From Candidatus Aminicenantota bacterium (GTDB taxonomy: Bacteria > Acidobacteriota > Aminicenantia > Aminicenantales > Saccharicenantaceae), in assembly GCA_014360015.1 (NCBI GenBank), contig JACIYJ010000004.1:62001-126000 (forward strand): 64,000 nucleotides of DNA, read 5' to 3'. The stretch's first letter is position 1. Each line of letters begins with the position of its first letter. Positions 1 to 9,500 of the stretch are shown here, piece by piece. A program made the position numbers and the translations under genes. Under the pieces are notes generated by a model, which saw only the letters and a program-made list of their open reading frames with translations, had not been told where the DNA came from and made no database searches.

Positions 1-18
1 AAATTTTAATTTTATTTT

Positions 19-178
19 GGGGACGTGTACCTCTGTCCCTGCTTTTCGCCCATCATAACTTCTTCATAATAAATAAGATAATTTTTGGAGGGGGACAGGA
101 TACTCTGTCCCTGTTTTATATCTTTTTTTATATCAATAAGTTACAAAATTAAATTTGGTACACGAGTAACACGTCCCC
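19..178. repeat. Composite repeat element, copy 1 (about 160 bp)
   Basis: The block opens with a 21-bp imperfect palindrome (GGGGACGTGTAC...GTCCC, 19-39). A second one follows at 91-111 (GGGGACAGGA...GTCCC), and the block closes with an inverted end (GGTACACGAG...GTCCCC, 157-178). The AT-rich filler between them (TTCATAATAAATAAGATAA and ATCAATAAGTTACAAAATTA) recurs almost unchanged at 14476-14646, so the whole block is one repeated unit. It fills most of the gene-free stretch before the first gene. Confidence 0.8.
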
Positions 179-276
179 AATTCGAATCCCCATTTTGATG
201 TTTTCCTTTTTTCCTTCATATTTTCACCAATTTCTTTTATAATTTAAATGTTATTTGGAATATACCAGGGTAAATA

Positions 277-747
277 ATGCAAAAAAATAATTCCACGTCA
301 GCCGCTCCCCAGCGATTAGAGCAAATAAAAGACATCTGCCAGCAGCACCAGATTGCCTTGGCTTATCTTTTCGGCTCCCAAAAAGACCTGGCCTACCAGA
401 TTCTGCTCGGACAGAAGATTGAAATGACAGACCCCTTAGCCGATATTGACCTGGGACTGGTGTTCAAGAGCCATGCTGCCTTTGCCCTTTCCCCCCACCT
501 TCCCCGGCATATCCTTTATGCCGACTTATACAACAAGCTGTCGGAGCTTTTTTTGCCATACCCGCTGGACCTGGTTTTCCTTCAGGAAAGTCATTCGGTA
601 TTCCAGTTTGAGGCAATCAAGGGAATCTGCGTATATGCTATTTCTGAGGCCTTCAAAGACGATTATGAAATGATGATTCTGAGAAGAGCCGCGGATTTTA
701 AATACACCCTGGAAACATTCGCCCGGGAAGCCCTCGAACAATTTTAG
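277..747 (+). CDS. MntA-type minimal nucleotidyltransferase (antitoxin)
   Basis: A 156-residue protein of the minimal nucleotidyltransferase fold. The family signature is visible as G33-S34 followed by D56-x-D58, the metal- and nucleotide-binding residues. The gap between GS and DxD is 21 residues, against 10 in the canonical signature, so the loop carries an insertion. The next gene starts 15 bp after this stop and encodes a HepT-like HEPN toxin; in known MntA/HepT pairs the nucleotidyltransferase silences the toxin by adding AMP to a tyrosine of its active site. That chemistry is inferred from the family. A TATAAT-like box lies near 238-244 and only a weak ribosome site (AGGGT) precedes the ATG. 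Confidence 0.8.
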   Translation: MQKNNSTSAAPQRLEQIKDICQQHQIALAYLFGSQKDLAYQILLGQKIEMTDPLADIDLGLVFKSHAAFALSPHLPRHILYADLYNKLSELFLPYPLDLVFLQESHSVFQFEAIKGICVYAISEAFKDDYEMMILRRAADFKYTLETFAREALEQF

Positions 748-762
748 AGGTCACAAGGCAAA

Positions 763-1209
763 ATGGCTAAGAATGAGCCCACGATTAACAAAGTCTTTGT
801 CAATGAGAGATTAATTCTTATCGCCTCTTTTTTGAATGAACTGAGGCAGTTAGCCGCTATAAAAAAGCAGGATTTTGTTTCGGTAAAAGTTAACTCGGCC
901 GCCGCCGAAAGCTTTCTTCGGCGCACGCTCGAAGCAGTTTTTGATATAGGCCGACATATCCTGGCCAAGAGCGGTAAAATTGAGCTGGCCGCGGAATACA
1001 AATCCATCGCCCGCGGACTAACTGACCTGGGAATTGTTGACAAACAATTAGGCCAGAAACTGACCCAAATGGCCGGCTACAGAAATCGTTTAGTCCATAT
1101 GTATAACTTGATAAGCGACGAGGAATTATACGAAATCATCAACTCTGACCTCAAAGATGTTGAAGCGTTTGTCTCGGCAATAAAGAAGTACTTAGGGACT
1201 CTGCCTTAA
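763..1209 (+). CDS. HepT-like HEPN-domain ribonuclease toxin (DUF86)
   Basis: A 148-residue helical HEPN protein. The family's RX4HXY motif is complete at R107, H112 and Y114; R and H form the RNase site and Y is the residue modified by the partner in characterised HepT/MntA systems. It lies 15 bp downstream of the nucleotidyltransferase gene in the same direction, and an AGG-rich stretch before the ATG can serve as ribosome site. The gene order here (antitoxin first) is opposite to that of the HEPN/MNT pair at 57.1 kb. Biological role (phage defence or plasmid-like stabilisation) cannot be told from sequence. Confidence 0.85.
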   Translation: MAKNEPTINKVFVNERLILIASFLNELRQLAAIKKQDFVSVKVNSAAAESFLRRTLEAVFDIGRHILAKSGKIELAAEYKSIARGLTDLGIVDKQLGQKLTQMAGYRNRLVHMYNLISDEELYEIINSDLKDVEAFVSAIKKYLGTLP

Positions 1210-1214
1210 AATAA

Positions 1215-1236
1215 GGGGACGTGTACCTCTGTCCCC
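1215..1236. repeat. Class I 22-bp palindromic repeat just after hepT stop
   Basis: GGGGACGTGTAC followed by CTCTGTCCCC, a near-palindrome with complementary GGGGAC/GTCCCC ends. It starts 6 bp after the hepT stop codon and matches 19-39 and others in the window. Confidence 0.85.
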
Positions 1237-1341
1237 GCTTTCTGCCGGTCAGAAAACTGGGGACACAATCTATATTTCCTATTTTTTTATCCAAAAATGA
1301 TCCGAAAATGATCCGAAAACGTTTTGTGCCCCCGTTTCATT

Positions 1342-1412
1342 GGGGGACATGATACGTTTTCCTGTCCAATCCCTTTGTTGTCTATTCTGACAGAAAACGT
1401 TTCGTGTCCCCC
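1342..1412. repeat. Class III hairpin repeat, copy 1
   Basis: A 71-bp unit. The left arm GGGGGACATGATACGTTTTC pairs with the right arm GAAAACGTTTCGTGTCCCCC, apart from a few mismatches, across a loop containing CCAATCC...TCTATTCT. The loop words and outer arm ends are shared with the copies at 1483, 12913, 14656 and 16496, while the inner arm bases differ. Confidence 0.8.
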
Positions 1413-1482
1413 GTTTTTTGTTCCTGCACAATAATGTGCTTATCTATTCTTGCCGAAAATGGTTTGTGTCCCCCGTTTCCAA

Positions 1483-1551
1483 GGGGACATGTAGTATTTT
1501 CCTGCCCAATCCTATTATCATCTATTCTGGCGGAAAATAGTTCGTGCCCCC
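1483..1551. repeat. Class III hairpin repeat, copy 2
   Basis: The left arm GGGGACATGTAGTATTTTCC pairs with the right arm GGAAAATAGTTCGTGCCCC. The inner arm (TATTTTCC/GGAAAATA) differs from copy 1 (CGTTTTC/GAAAACG) yet stays complementary. Confidence 0.75.
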
Positions 1552-1672
1552 GTTTTTTGCTGCTTGTCCTCTTCCCGCGAAAAAATTAATGAATAAGTAT
1601 TATGTCCCCCGTTTCTTTCTGGCTCTGCGAATGTACAGCAAGGTGTCCCTCAATTTCGATGGTTCTCCCCAT

Positions 1673-1707
1673 AAAAATCAGGAAACGCGTAGGGCGTCAC
1701 CATTTTT
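1673..1707 (-). repeat. Class II repeat upstream of blaI-like gene
   Basis: Read on the minus strand it is GGTGAC-GCCCTACGCG-TTTCCTGATTTTT, the dominant 30-35 bp unit of this window. It ends about 36 bp before the -35 box of the metal-resistance promoter. Confidence 0.8.
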
Positions 1708-1742
1708 AATTCCTATTATTTCTATAATTCCTATCGAAATAC

Positions 1743-1771
1743 TTGACATTCTACGGCCTGTAGAATATAAT
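1743..1771 (+). promoter_or_regulatory. Consensus sigma-70 promoter of the metal-efflux operon
   Basis: TTGACA (1743-1748) and TATAAT (1766-1771) are both perfect and separated by exactly 17 bp. Transcription would start near 1777-1780, only about 10 nt before the ATG at 1789, so the first gene would be read from a very short leader with no clear Shine-Dalgarno site. Confidence 0.9.
1748..1766. promoter_or_regulatory. Operator dyad between -35 and -10
   Basis: ATTCTAC-GGCCT-GTAGAAT is a perfect 7-bp inverted repeat with a 5-bp spacer that exactly fills the promoter spacer. BlaI/MecI/CopY repressors bind TACA/TGTA-type dyads in this position, and the downstream gene encodes such a repressor, so autoregulation is the natural reading. 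Confidence 0.8.
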
Positions 1772-1788
1772 GGCTCTGGTGATTAAAA

Positions 1789-2226
1789 ATGAAGTTTTCG
1801 CTCAAGCCTAAAAGACGGGGAATCGAAGCTCTGTTGGGAGAGCTGGAACTGACCGTTATGGAAGCTCTCTGGACAATCGGCCCAGCTCCTGGACGCCTCA
1901 TCTACGAACAGGTCCGAAAGAATAAAAAGGTAGCTTATACCACAGTGCTCACGGTCCTCGATCGCTTAGCCAAAAAAGGCCTGGTCAATAAGAATCAGCA
2001 ATCCAATCCAGCGCTTTTTTCGCCCTCAATTTCCAAGCAAGAATTCCAGGCCAGAACCAGCCGCCAGCTTATGGAATTAGCCTTAACTCTATCTCCAGAA
2101 TTAGCCATCAGCAATTTTTTCGACCTTTATTCAACCCTCAGGCCCAACAAACCTCTGGATGAGGAGGAGATTAAAAAATTAACCCGACTCTTGCAGGAGT
2201 TAAAGAATGGAGTCCAAGAGCAGTAA
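1789..2226 (+). CDS. BlaI/MecI/CopY-family transcriptional repressor
   Basis: A 145-residue winged-helix repressor. The family pattern begins at about residue 17 with LGELELTVMEALW and continues through the recognition helix (KKVAYTTVLTVLDRLAKKGLV) to a C-terminal dimerisation helix. Members bind a dyad in their own promoter and are removed by cleavage by a BlaR/MecR-type membrane protease, or by copper in CopY. Here the partner protease gene follows and overlaps by 20 nt, and efflux genes follow that, so the likely signal is metal stress rather than beta-lactam. The C-terminal half lacks an obvious CopY-type CxCx4CxC metal site, which favours proteolytic release. Confidence 0.88.
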   Translation: MKFSLKPKRRGIEALLGELELTVMEALWTIGPAPGRLIYEQVRKNKKVAYTTVLTVLDRLAKKGLVNKNQQSNPALFSPSISKQEFQARTSRQLMELALTLSPELAISNFFDLYSTLRPNKPLDEEEIKKLTRLLQELKNGVQEQ

Positions 2227-3505
2227 AATTTCCGGTGAACATCAAGGTTCTTTTATTATTTTGTTAGACCAGGCCGGCCACCCTGTCCGGGATGAGTATG
2301 TCAACCCATCCAGAACTGTTCAAAACCTGCCGGTTAAATTCTCCGATTCCAAAAACAGCTCAGGCTATTTCCCACGACTTAAGGCTCTGCCACAATTCCT
2401 CTCAAAATTAATTTTCCTCATCTTTCTCAGCCTATCCACAATTTTTATGCTTTCCCTTCTTACCTCACTCCCTAAGCTTAATTTCCAGCCCATCGCCTTT
2501 CTTTTCTTCAGTCCGCAACTCGCCCTCTGCTCCTTCAACTGCCTCGGCCTTTCTGCTTCACTTCCCTACCTTTTTTCCACCTTAAAGTTGCTCGTCTTTC
2601 TCCTGTTTTCCTTCTCTTTTATTTTTGCCTTAACCAGAGCTCTGCCCCGTGTTCTAAAAACCCGCCGCTTTCTCCATTCTCTTCGCCCACTCTCTCAGCC
2701 GGTCGCCTCTTCTGGCATTTCTTATTACCTTTTTCCTCACCCGCTGCCTTTAGCCTTTACCGCCGGCTTTCTCCACCCAAAAATTTATATTTCCGTCCCT
2801 CTCGCCCGCGGCCTCAACCCCTCAGAACTTAACGCCGTCCTCCATCACGAGCTGCATCATCAACAAAAGCGCGACCCTCTGAAATCCCTTCTCCTTACTT
2901 TCTTTTCTGACCTTTTCTTTTTCATCCCGATTTCCAGTCATCTCCAGCAACTTTCCGAGCTTTCGGCCGAAATTGCGGCCGACCTTTTCTGCCTCCAGCA
3001 TCAGATCAAGCCTCACGAGCTTGCCCAATCTTTCTTAAAAGTTTCCCGATTAACCTGCCCCGGCCATTCCTGGTTTGCGGTTGACCAGAAAGCCCGCTTA
3101 GAATTTCTGACCAAAAGAAAACTATCTTTTAAGCCCTCCCTCTCCAGGGTTCTCATCTCCATTGCTCTTTTACTTTTATTATTCACCATAATTTTTCAGC
3201 GCGGAGACCAGGCTCGGGTTAATTCTTTCCTTACCCACAATTCTTCCTGCCCAGAGTTTTCTTCAAATAATTTCTCAAGCGTTTTTCCCGGGAATTTTTC
3301 CCAGACTTCTGCCAACAATTTCTACCACAATTCTCAACCCTATTTTCAAACCCGCGCTCAGCCTCATTCTCAGCCCAATTCTCAGCCTAATTCTCGACAC
3401 CGCTTTCAATCTTTTTCTCAACTCAATATTTCACCCAGCCTGACAACCGATTCTTCCGGCAATTTTTTAAACAATTTTTATTGCATTCCTTCAACCAATC
3501 CGTAA
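2207..3505 (+). CDS. BlaR1/MecR1-like M56 membrane metalloprotease
   Basis: A 432-residue multi-pass membrane protein. Hydrophobic segments lie near residues 64-86, 93-107 and 122-145, with another near 313-330. The zinc-protease motif is H214-E215-L-H-H218, followed by E255 in SAEIAAD, typical of peptidase family M56. The start is supported by AGGAG about 8 nt upstream inside the repressor gene. In BlaR1 and MecR1 a periplasmic penicillin-binding domain follows the last membrane segment; here there is only a tail of about 100 residues rich in Ser, Asn, Gln, Pro and some His. It therefore probably senses something other than beta-lactams. Role inferred: cleave the upstream repressor and switch on the efflux genes. 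Confidence 0.85.
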   Translation: MESKSSKISGEHQGSFIILLDQAGHPVRDEYVNPSRTVQNLPVKFSDSKNSSGYFPRLKALPQFLSKLIFLIFLSLSTIFMLSLLTSLPKLNFQPIAFLFFSPQLALCSFNCLGLSASLPYLFSTLKLLVFLLFSFSFIFALTRALPRVLKTRRFLHSLRPLSQPVASSGISYYLFPHPLPLAFTAGFLHPKIYISVPLARGLNPSELNAVLHHELHHQQKRDPLKSLLLTFFSDLFFFIPISSHLQQLSELSAEIAADLFCLQHQIKPHELAQSFLKVSRLTCPGHSWFAVDQKARLEFLTKRKLSFKPSLSRVLISIALLLLLFTIIFQRGDQARVNSFLTHNSSCPEFSSNNFSSVFPGNFSQTSANNFYHNSQPYFQTRAQPHSQPNSQPNSRHRFQSFSQLNISPSLTTDSSGNFLNNFYCIPSTNP

Positions 3506-3518
3506 GGGGAGGTAAATA

Positions 3519-5054
3519 ATGAAAGTGGAAAAATTTTTCCGGCTAATTTTTTCCTTTTTGGACCGCCGCCCATGCCGCCTTGGTTGCGCCCATCTGACCT
3601 CTCCGCCTCTTTCCTGCCCAATTCGCCAGCCCCGCTCAATTCCCTCCCGCCCGGACCGTTCTCCTCAGCTTTCGCTTTTCAGCGCTGCTATGTCCAGGCT
3701 CCTTCTGGTCATCTTTCTGGCCTCTCTTACCTTTCTCACTCCCTTATCTGCCCTTTCTCACCCTTCCCGTTCTGCGTCTCCGCCCGACAGAATTTTCCCA
3801 GCCACCCATTCCCAGACTTCACCGACTTCGGCTTCCCAGACCTCTCCCACCCCCACCGAGCCTCAACTCCGCCTCGACGACCTGATAAAACTGGCCCTTG
3901 AAAGAAATCCGGACCTGCGCTCGCTCAGCGCCCGCTTAGAAGCTGAAAAATTCAGAATTCCGATAGAAAAATCTCTCCCCGACCCTGTGCTTTCTTTCAG
4001 CCTCAAGAATATGGGGCTTGATTCTTTTTCCGTCGGCAAAGAAGAGATGAGCGGCGTCGGTTTTTCCTTAGCCCAGACGGTCCCCTTCCCGGGAAAACTT
4101 CGCCTGAAAGGCGAAATCGCCGTCACTCGCGCCCTCCGCACCGAGCAGCTGCTAAAAGCCAGCACCCTGACCCTTGTCCGAAGAATCAAAGAGCTTTACT
4201 CCAAGCTTTTCTACTACCAGGAAGCCATCGAAATTCTTCAAGCCAAGGCCGAAGTCCTTAAAAAAACCTTAGAAACCACCGAAACCCGCTACTCAGTCGG
4301 CACAGGAATTCAATCCGATATTTTTAAGGCCCGGGTAGAAATTTCCAGGATCGAAGAAATGCTCATTCCGATGCGCCAGATGGCCAAAACAATCAAAGGC
4401 GAAATAAATTCTCTCCTCGACCTTCCCCTCCAAAACCCGCTCGGACGGCCTCAGGAACTCAATTTCTCAAGGCTCCAGATCAATCTTGATGACCTCATAT
4501 CCCGCGCCGAACAAAACTCGCCTACCCTTAAGGAAGCCGAGTTGATGATTGAAGAAAACGCTAAGAAAGTGGCGCTGGCGAGAAAAGAACTCTATCCCAA
4601 CTTTATGATTCAGGTCGGCAAAGAATTTAAAGGGCCTTTTAAAGATATGTACGAAGTTATGGTCGGAGTCGAAATTCCTCTCTACCTCAAAACCAAGCAA
4701 AAGAACATGCTGCGTGAGTCAACTTCCAACCTGAGCAGCGCAAAAAGTAGCTATGCCTCAATGAAAAACGACCTCAGCTCGATGATTAACGAAAACTACC
4801 TCATGGCCAAAACCGCTGAAAACCTAATCCGTCTCTATAAAGAAAAAATCATCCCTCAGGCTTCCTTAGCCCTGGAATCTTCTCTCTCCAACTATTCGGT
4901 AGGAAAAGTGGATTTTTTAACCCTTCTCTCCGACATCGATAACCTCTTTTCTTACCGGATGGAATACCTCAACCAATTAAGTCAATTCTGGATAGCCTGT
5001 GCCAAGCTTGAGGAATTGACTGCTTCCACCATTATCACGGAAGGAGGAGAATAA
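3519..5054 (+). CDS. TolC/CusC-type outer-membrane efflux channel
   Basis: A 511-residue member of the outer membrane efflux protein family, with two long helical repeats after about residue 115 (DLIKLALERNPDLRSLSARL marks the first). It would form the outer-membrane exit duct for the adaptor and pump encoded next. A strong GGGGAGGT site precedes the ATG at 3519, but the first 57 residues are an odd Pro/Arg-rich stretch and a better signal peptide starts at M58 (3690, MSRLLLVIFLASLTF), where no ribosome site is seen. The start therefore remains uncertain. The stop is 1 nt from the next start, indicating tight co-translation. Confidence 0.88.
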   Translation: MKVEKFFRLIFSFLDRRPCRLGCAHLTSPPLSCPIRQPRSIPSRPDRSPQLSLFSAAMSRLLLVIFLASLTFLTPLSALSHPSRSASPPDRIFPATHSQTSPTSASQTSPTPTEPQLRLDDLIKLALERNPDLRSLSARLEAEKFRIPIEKSLPDPVLSFSLKNMGLDSFSVGKEEMSGVGFSLAQTVPFPGKLRLKGEIAVTRALRTEQLLKASTLTLVRRIKELYSKLFYYQEAIEILQAKAEVLKKTLETTETRYSVGTGIQSDIFKARVEISRIEEMLIPMRQMAKTIKGEINSLLDLPLQNPLGRPQELNFSRLQINLDDLISRAEQNSPTLKEAELMIEENAKKVALARKELYPNFMIQVGKEFKGPFKDMYEVMVGVEIPLYLKTKQKNMLRESTSNLSSAKSSYASMKNDLSSMINENYLMAKTAENLIRLYKEKIIPQASLALESSLSNYSVGKVDFLTLLSDIDNLFSYRMEYLNQLSQFWIACAKLEELTASTIITEGGE

Positions 5055-5055
5055 A

Positions 5056-6507
5056 ATGCGTCTCTCAACAAAAACTTTCATAATTATTCTTTCTATTAGC
5101 CTTATTCTGGGTCTCGCTGCTTCCTGTAAGAAAACAAAAAAGAACGAATCCGCAGCCAAATCCACTCCGGCATCTACCATCACGGCTTCTGCCCATCAAC
5201 ACACCACTGCCGAACACTCAGCTCATTCCTCAACCGAGGAAACTCCAGTCTCACCGGCTTCTCCCCCGACTTCCGAACCTCAACATCAACACCAGCCTCA
5301 GTTGACCGGCTCCCCCGAATCCACTCCGGCTCAGACCAAAGAAAAACCGTCAGCCAAAAAAACTCTTTACCACTGTCCAATGCACCCCAACTACATCTCC
5401 GATAAGCCAGGCGAGTGTCCGATTTGCGGTATGACCCTGGTTCCGATAGAAGAAGAAAAACATGAAGAGATGTCTATGGAAATGCCTGAAGGCACTATCC
5501 AGATTTCTCCCCAAAAGCAACAGCTGCTTAACCTCACTTTCAGTCAGGCTGAGTACCGAAACTTAGAAAAGACCATCCAGACAGTCGCCCGGTTCACCTA
5601 TGACGAAACCCGCCTCGCCTTTATCAACACCAAATTCCCGGGCTGGATCGAAGAGCTATCAGTAGATTATACCGGCAGGCTGGTCAGGAAAGGCGAGCCC
5701 CTGTTTTCCATCTACAGCCCTGAATTAGTTTCAGCCCAGGAAGAATACCTTCTCGCCCTTAAAGCCAAACAACAACTCCAGGAATCCCAGACCGAAAAAT
5801 CAGTTAGTACTGACCAGGACAGCGACAGGCTTCTGGAAGTCTCGAAAAGAAGGCTCCTTCTCTGGGACCTCAAAGAAGAGCAGATTAAAAAGCTGGAGGA
5901 ATCCGGCCGCCCCTTCAAAAGCCTGACCATTTATTCCCCTCTAAGCGGGTTTGTTGTGGAGAAAAACATCCTGAAGGGTCAGTACGTTATGCCGGGCGAA
6001 AATCTTTACAAAATCGCTGACATTTCTAAGCTCTGGGTCCTGGCTGATATCTACGAACAGGACATTCCTCTGATTCAGCTTGGGCAGGAGACCACCATTG
6101 AAGTCGCCGCCTTTCCCGGAAAACAATTCAGCGGGAAAATAAGCTACATCTTCCCTTATCTCGAAAATGAAACCCGCACGGTCAAGGTCAGAATAGAATT
6201 ACCCAACCCGGATTTTAAACTCAAGCCGGAGATGTATGGAAACATCAAGGTCAGAGTCGACTTAGGTCAAAGACTAACTGTTCCTGAAAGTGCCGTCATC
6301 GATTCCGGTCAAAGAAAGCTTGTTTTCGTCGACAGAGGAAACGGGTATTTAGAACCACGCCAGGTTGAGGTTGGAATAACTGCCGGCGATTATCTGGAAA
6401 TTCTGAAGGGCCTAAAGGCCGGAGACAGAGTGGTGACCTCAGCCAACTTTCTGATTGATTCAGAAAGCAGGTTGAAGTCAGCCCTGAAAAAAACCCATCA
6501 GCATTGA
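5056..6507 (+). CDS. CusB-type RND periplasmic adaptor with heavy-metal-binding domain
   Basis: A 483-residue membrane-fusion protein. The N-terminus ends in a lipobox-like LAASC (C24), suggesting a lipid-anchored periplasmic protein. A linker rich in His, Ser and Pro follows (about residues 40-95). Next is a YHCPMHP...CPICGM domain (about 104-130), the small heavy-metal-binding domain found on Cu/Ag adaptors. The barrel-sandwich hybrid and beta-barrel domains occupy the rest. It joins the CusA-type pump to the TolC-type duct and may hand metal to the pump. It lies between the two genes of that complex, 1 nt and 13 nt away. Confidence 0.92.
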   Translation: MRLSTKTFIIILSISLILGLAASCKKTKKNESAAKSTPASTITASAHQHTTAEHSAHSSTEETPVSPASPPTSEPQHQHQPQLTGSPESTPAQTKEKPSAKKTLYHCPMHPNYISDKPGECPICGMTLVPIEEEKHEEMSMEMPEGTIQISPQKQQLLNLTFSQAEYRNLEKTIQTVARFTYDETRLAFINTKFPGWIEELSVDYTGRLVRKGEPLFSIYSPELVSAQEEYLLALKAKQQLQESQTEKSVSTDQDSDRLLEVSKRRLLLWDLKEEQIKKLEESGRPFKSLTIYSPLSGFVVEKNILKGQYVMPGENLYKIADISKLWVLADIYEQDIPLIQLGQETTIEVAAFPGKQFSGKISYIFPYLENETRTVKVRIELPNPDFKLKPEMYGNIKVRVDLGQRLTVPESAVIDSGQRKLVFVDRGNGYLEPRQVEVGITAGDYLEILKGLKAGDRVVTSANFLIDSESRLKSALKKTHQH

Positions 6508-6520
6508 TGGAGAAGAGAAA

Positions 6521-9500
6521 ATGATCGACAGAATAATAGAATGGTCAGCCAGAAATCGGTTTTTTGTCTTCATCGCCGTCGTTTTCTTTGTTCTATTTTC
6601 CTTCTGGTGTCTCAAGAAAATTCCGCTGGATGCCATTCCTGACCTCTCCGACACTCAGGTGATAATCTTCTCTCAGTGGGACAGACCGCCGGACATCATC
6701 GAGGACCAGGTCACTTATCCCATCGTTATGTCTTTGCTCGGCGCACCTAAGGTCAAAGACATCCGCGGTTTTTCTGACTACGGATATTCTTATGTCTACG
6801 TAATTTTTGAAGACGGAACAGATGTTTACTGGGCCCGCTCCCGCGTTCTGGAATACTTAAGCAAAGTTACCCCAACTCTTCCCTCTGGAGTCAAAACCGA
6901 AATAGGGCCCGATGCCACCGGCGTTGGCTGGGTTTTCCAGTATGCCTTGGTTGATAAGTCAGGTCAACATTCGATCGAAGAACTCCGGGCTTTCCAGGAT
7001 TGGCATCTGAGATATGCCCTGCAATCAGTCAAAGGCGTGGCTGAGGTAGCTTCAGTCGGAGGTTTTGTTCGCCAGTATCAGGTCATCCTCAAGCCAGAAG
7101 CTCTCTTAGCTTATAAAATTCCAGTGAAAGATGTGGTTATGGCTATCCGTATGTCTAATAACGACGTCGGCGCCAGGCTCCTGGAAATTTCTGGCCGTGA
7201 GTATATGGTCACAGGAAGAGGTTACCTCAAATCCACAGCCGACATAGAAGAAATCGTCGTCAAGCACGATATGAACGGAGTTCCTGTCCGAATAAAAGAC
7301 CTGGCTAAGGTGACTCTTGGACCTGATATCAGGAGGGGCATTGCTGAACTCGACGGTCAGGGTGAGGTGGTCGGCGGGATTGTGGTCATGAGATATGGCG
7401 AGAATGCCCTTGAGGTCATCAAGAGAGTTAAAGAAAGGCTCAAAACCATAGAGCTTCCCCCGGGGGTGGAAATCGTCACCACCTACGACCGTTCAGACCT
7501 GATCCAGAGGTCAATCAACACCTTGAAGAGCAAGCTGATTGAAGAAATGATTACCGTGGCTCTCATCATTCTCATCTTCCTCTGGCATTTCCGCTCGGCT
7601 CTAGTTCCCATATTCACTCTGCCGCTGGCCGTTCTTCTTTCGTTCATTCCGATGTATTACATGAAGCTGACCTCTAACATAATGTCCTTAGGAGGCATTG
7701 CCATTGCCATCGGGGCTATGGTCGATGCCACTATCGTCCTGGTCGAAAACACCCACAAACGGCTGGAACATTTCGACCCGGCCTCAGGCCTGACTAAGGA
7801 ACACACCATCATTGAGGCTCTAAAAGAAGTGGGACGACCAATCTTTTTCAGCCTGTTAGTCATCGCCATATCTTTTATGCCCATCTTTACCCTTGAAGCT
7901 TACGAAGGACGATTATTCAAGCCCTTAGCTTATACCAAGAACCTGGCTATGGCTTTTGCCGCGGTGGTAGCCATCACCGTAGCTCCAGCCCTGATCCTGA
8001 CTTTACTCAAAAAAAGCAAAGTGCATTCGGAGGAAAAACATCCTGTGAGCCGCTTCCTCTTTAGAATCTATGAACCAGTAATCCGACGTATCCTGAAAAA
8101 ACCTGTTCTGGTGGTGATCGTAGCAATCCTGATTGTTCTGAGCACGATTCCGGTTTATAAGAAACTGGGCTCTGAATTTATGCCTCCGCTCAACGAAGGG
8201 TCTATCCTCTATATGCCTACCACCCTTCCCGGAATTTCGGTGACTGAAGCTTCCGAGCTTCTCCAGGTTCAGGACAAGATTTTAAAACAATTTCCAGAAG
8301 TAGAAAGAGTCTTTGGCAAAGCTGGCCGGGCTTTAACCTCAACTGACCCGGCCCCTTTTTCAATGATGGAAACCACTGTGATTCTTAAACCGCAAAACGA
8401 GTGGAGAAAAAAGCCAAGATGGTATTCAAAAGTCATCCCTGAATTTCTCCAAGGTCCGTTTAGAGCTATATGGCCAGACCGGATCTCTTGGGAAGAGTTG
8501 ATTTATGGCCCAAACGGCCTCGACCAGGCCCTCAAGCTTCCAGGTGTGGTCAATGCCTGGACCATGCCCATCAAAGCCAGGATTGATATGCTGACCACCG
8601 GAGTCAGGACTCCAGTAGGTATCAAGATTTATGGTGATGACCTGAAAAAACTCGAAGAGCTCGGCCTCGAGATTGAAAGGCTGCTGCACGAGGTGCCGGG
8701 CACCCAGAGCGTCTATGCGGAAAGAGCCTCAGAAGGATACTTCGTCGACATCAAGCTCAAAAGGGAGGAAATTGCCCGCTATGGTCTGAGCATTGAAGAT
8801 GTCCAGATGGAATTGATGGCCGCCGTAGGTGGCGAGAACATAACTCAGACTATTGAAGGTAGAGAACGCTATCCGGTCAACGTCAGATATCCGCGTGAAC
8901 TCAGGGACGACGTAGAAAAACTGAAAAACATCTACATCTCCACACCTACGAATGCCCAGATTCCACTGGCGCAATTAGCGGATATTGAACTCAGGGTCGG
9001 GCCTTCGATGATCAGAGATGAAAACGGTCGGCTGTCGAGCTATGTTTACATTGACGTCGCTGGTAGGGACATCGGTAGCTATGTCAATGAAATCAAAAGA
9101 ATCTTGAAGGAAAAGCTACGGCTTCCACCTGGCTATTCACTGCAATATTCCGGTCAGTACGAATACCTGCAAAGGGTCAAGCAAAGGCTATTGCTGGTCG
9201 TGCCGCTCACCTTTTTTATCATAATCATTCTGCTTTACCTCAACACCAGGTCATTCACCAAAACTTTCATCGTGCTTCTGGCTGTGCCATTTTCCTTGGT
9301 CGGAGCTTTCTGGTTGCTTTACCTTCTGGGGTATAATATGAGCATAGGTGTCTGGGCAGGCATCATTGCTCTCCTGGGCGTGGACGCAGAGACCGGGGTC
9401 ATTATGCTACTTTACCTTGACGTTGCCTATAACGAAATGAAGAAAAAAGGTTTGATGAAGGGGCTGAATGACCTGAAAGAGGCCATCGTGAATGGGGCAG

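Larger units (their letters stand above)
1257..1620. repeat. Array of GGGGAC-type half-units and hairpins
   Basis: This gene-free stretch is almost wholly repeats. It begins with a unit of the form GGGGACACAA..TATTTCC (about 1257-1277, the same sequence as the ends of the elements beside glmS). Lone 3' arms (GAAAACGTTTTGTGCCCCC near 1315; GAAAATGGTTTGTGTCCCC near 1455) then alternate with two full hairpins given separately. A last half-unit ends near 1610. Repeated insertion and partial deletion in one spot would explain the pattern. Confidence 0.75.

Noticed and set aside
1257..1620. Possible CRISPR array
   Set aside because: Repeated words occur, but units are hairpins of about 70 bp and half-units of unequal length, without uniform repeats and unique spacers, and no cas gene is nearby.
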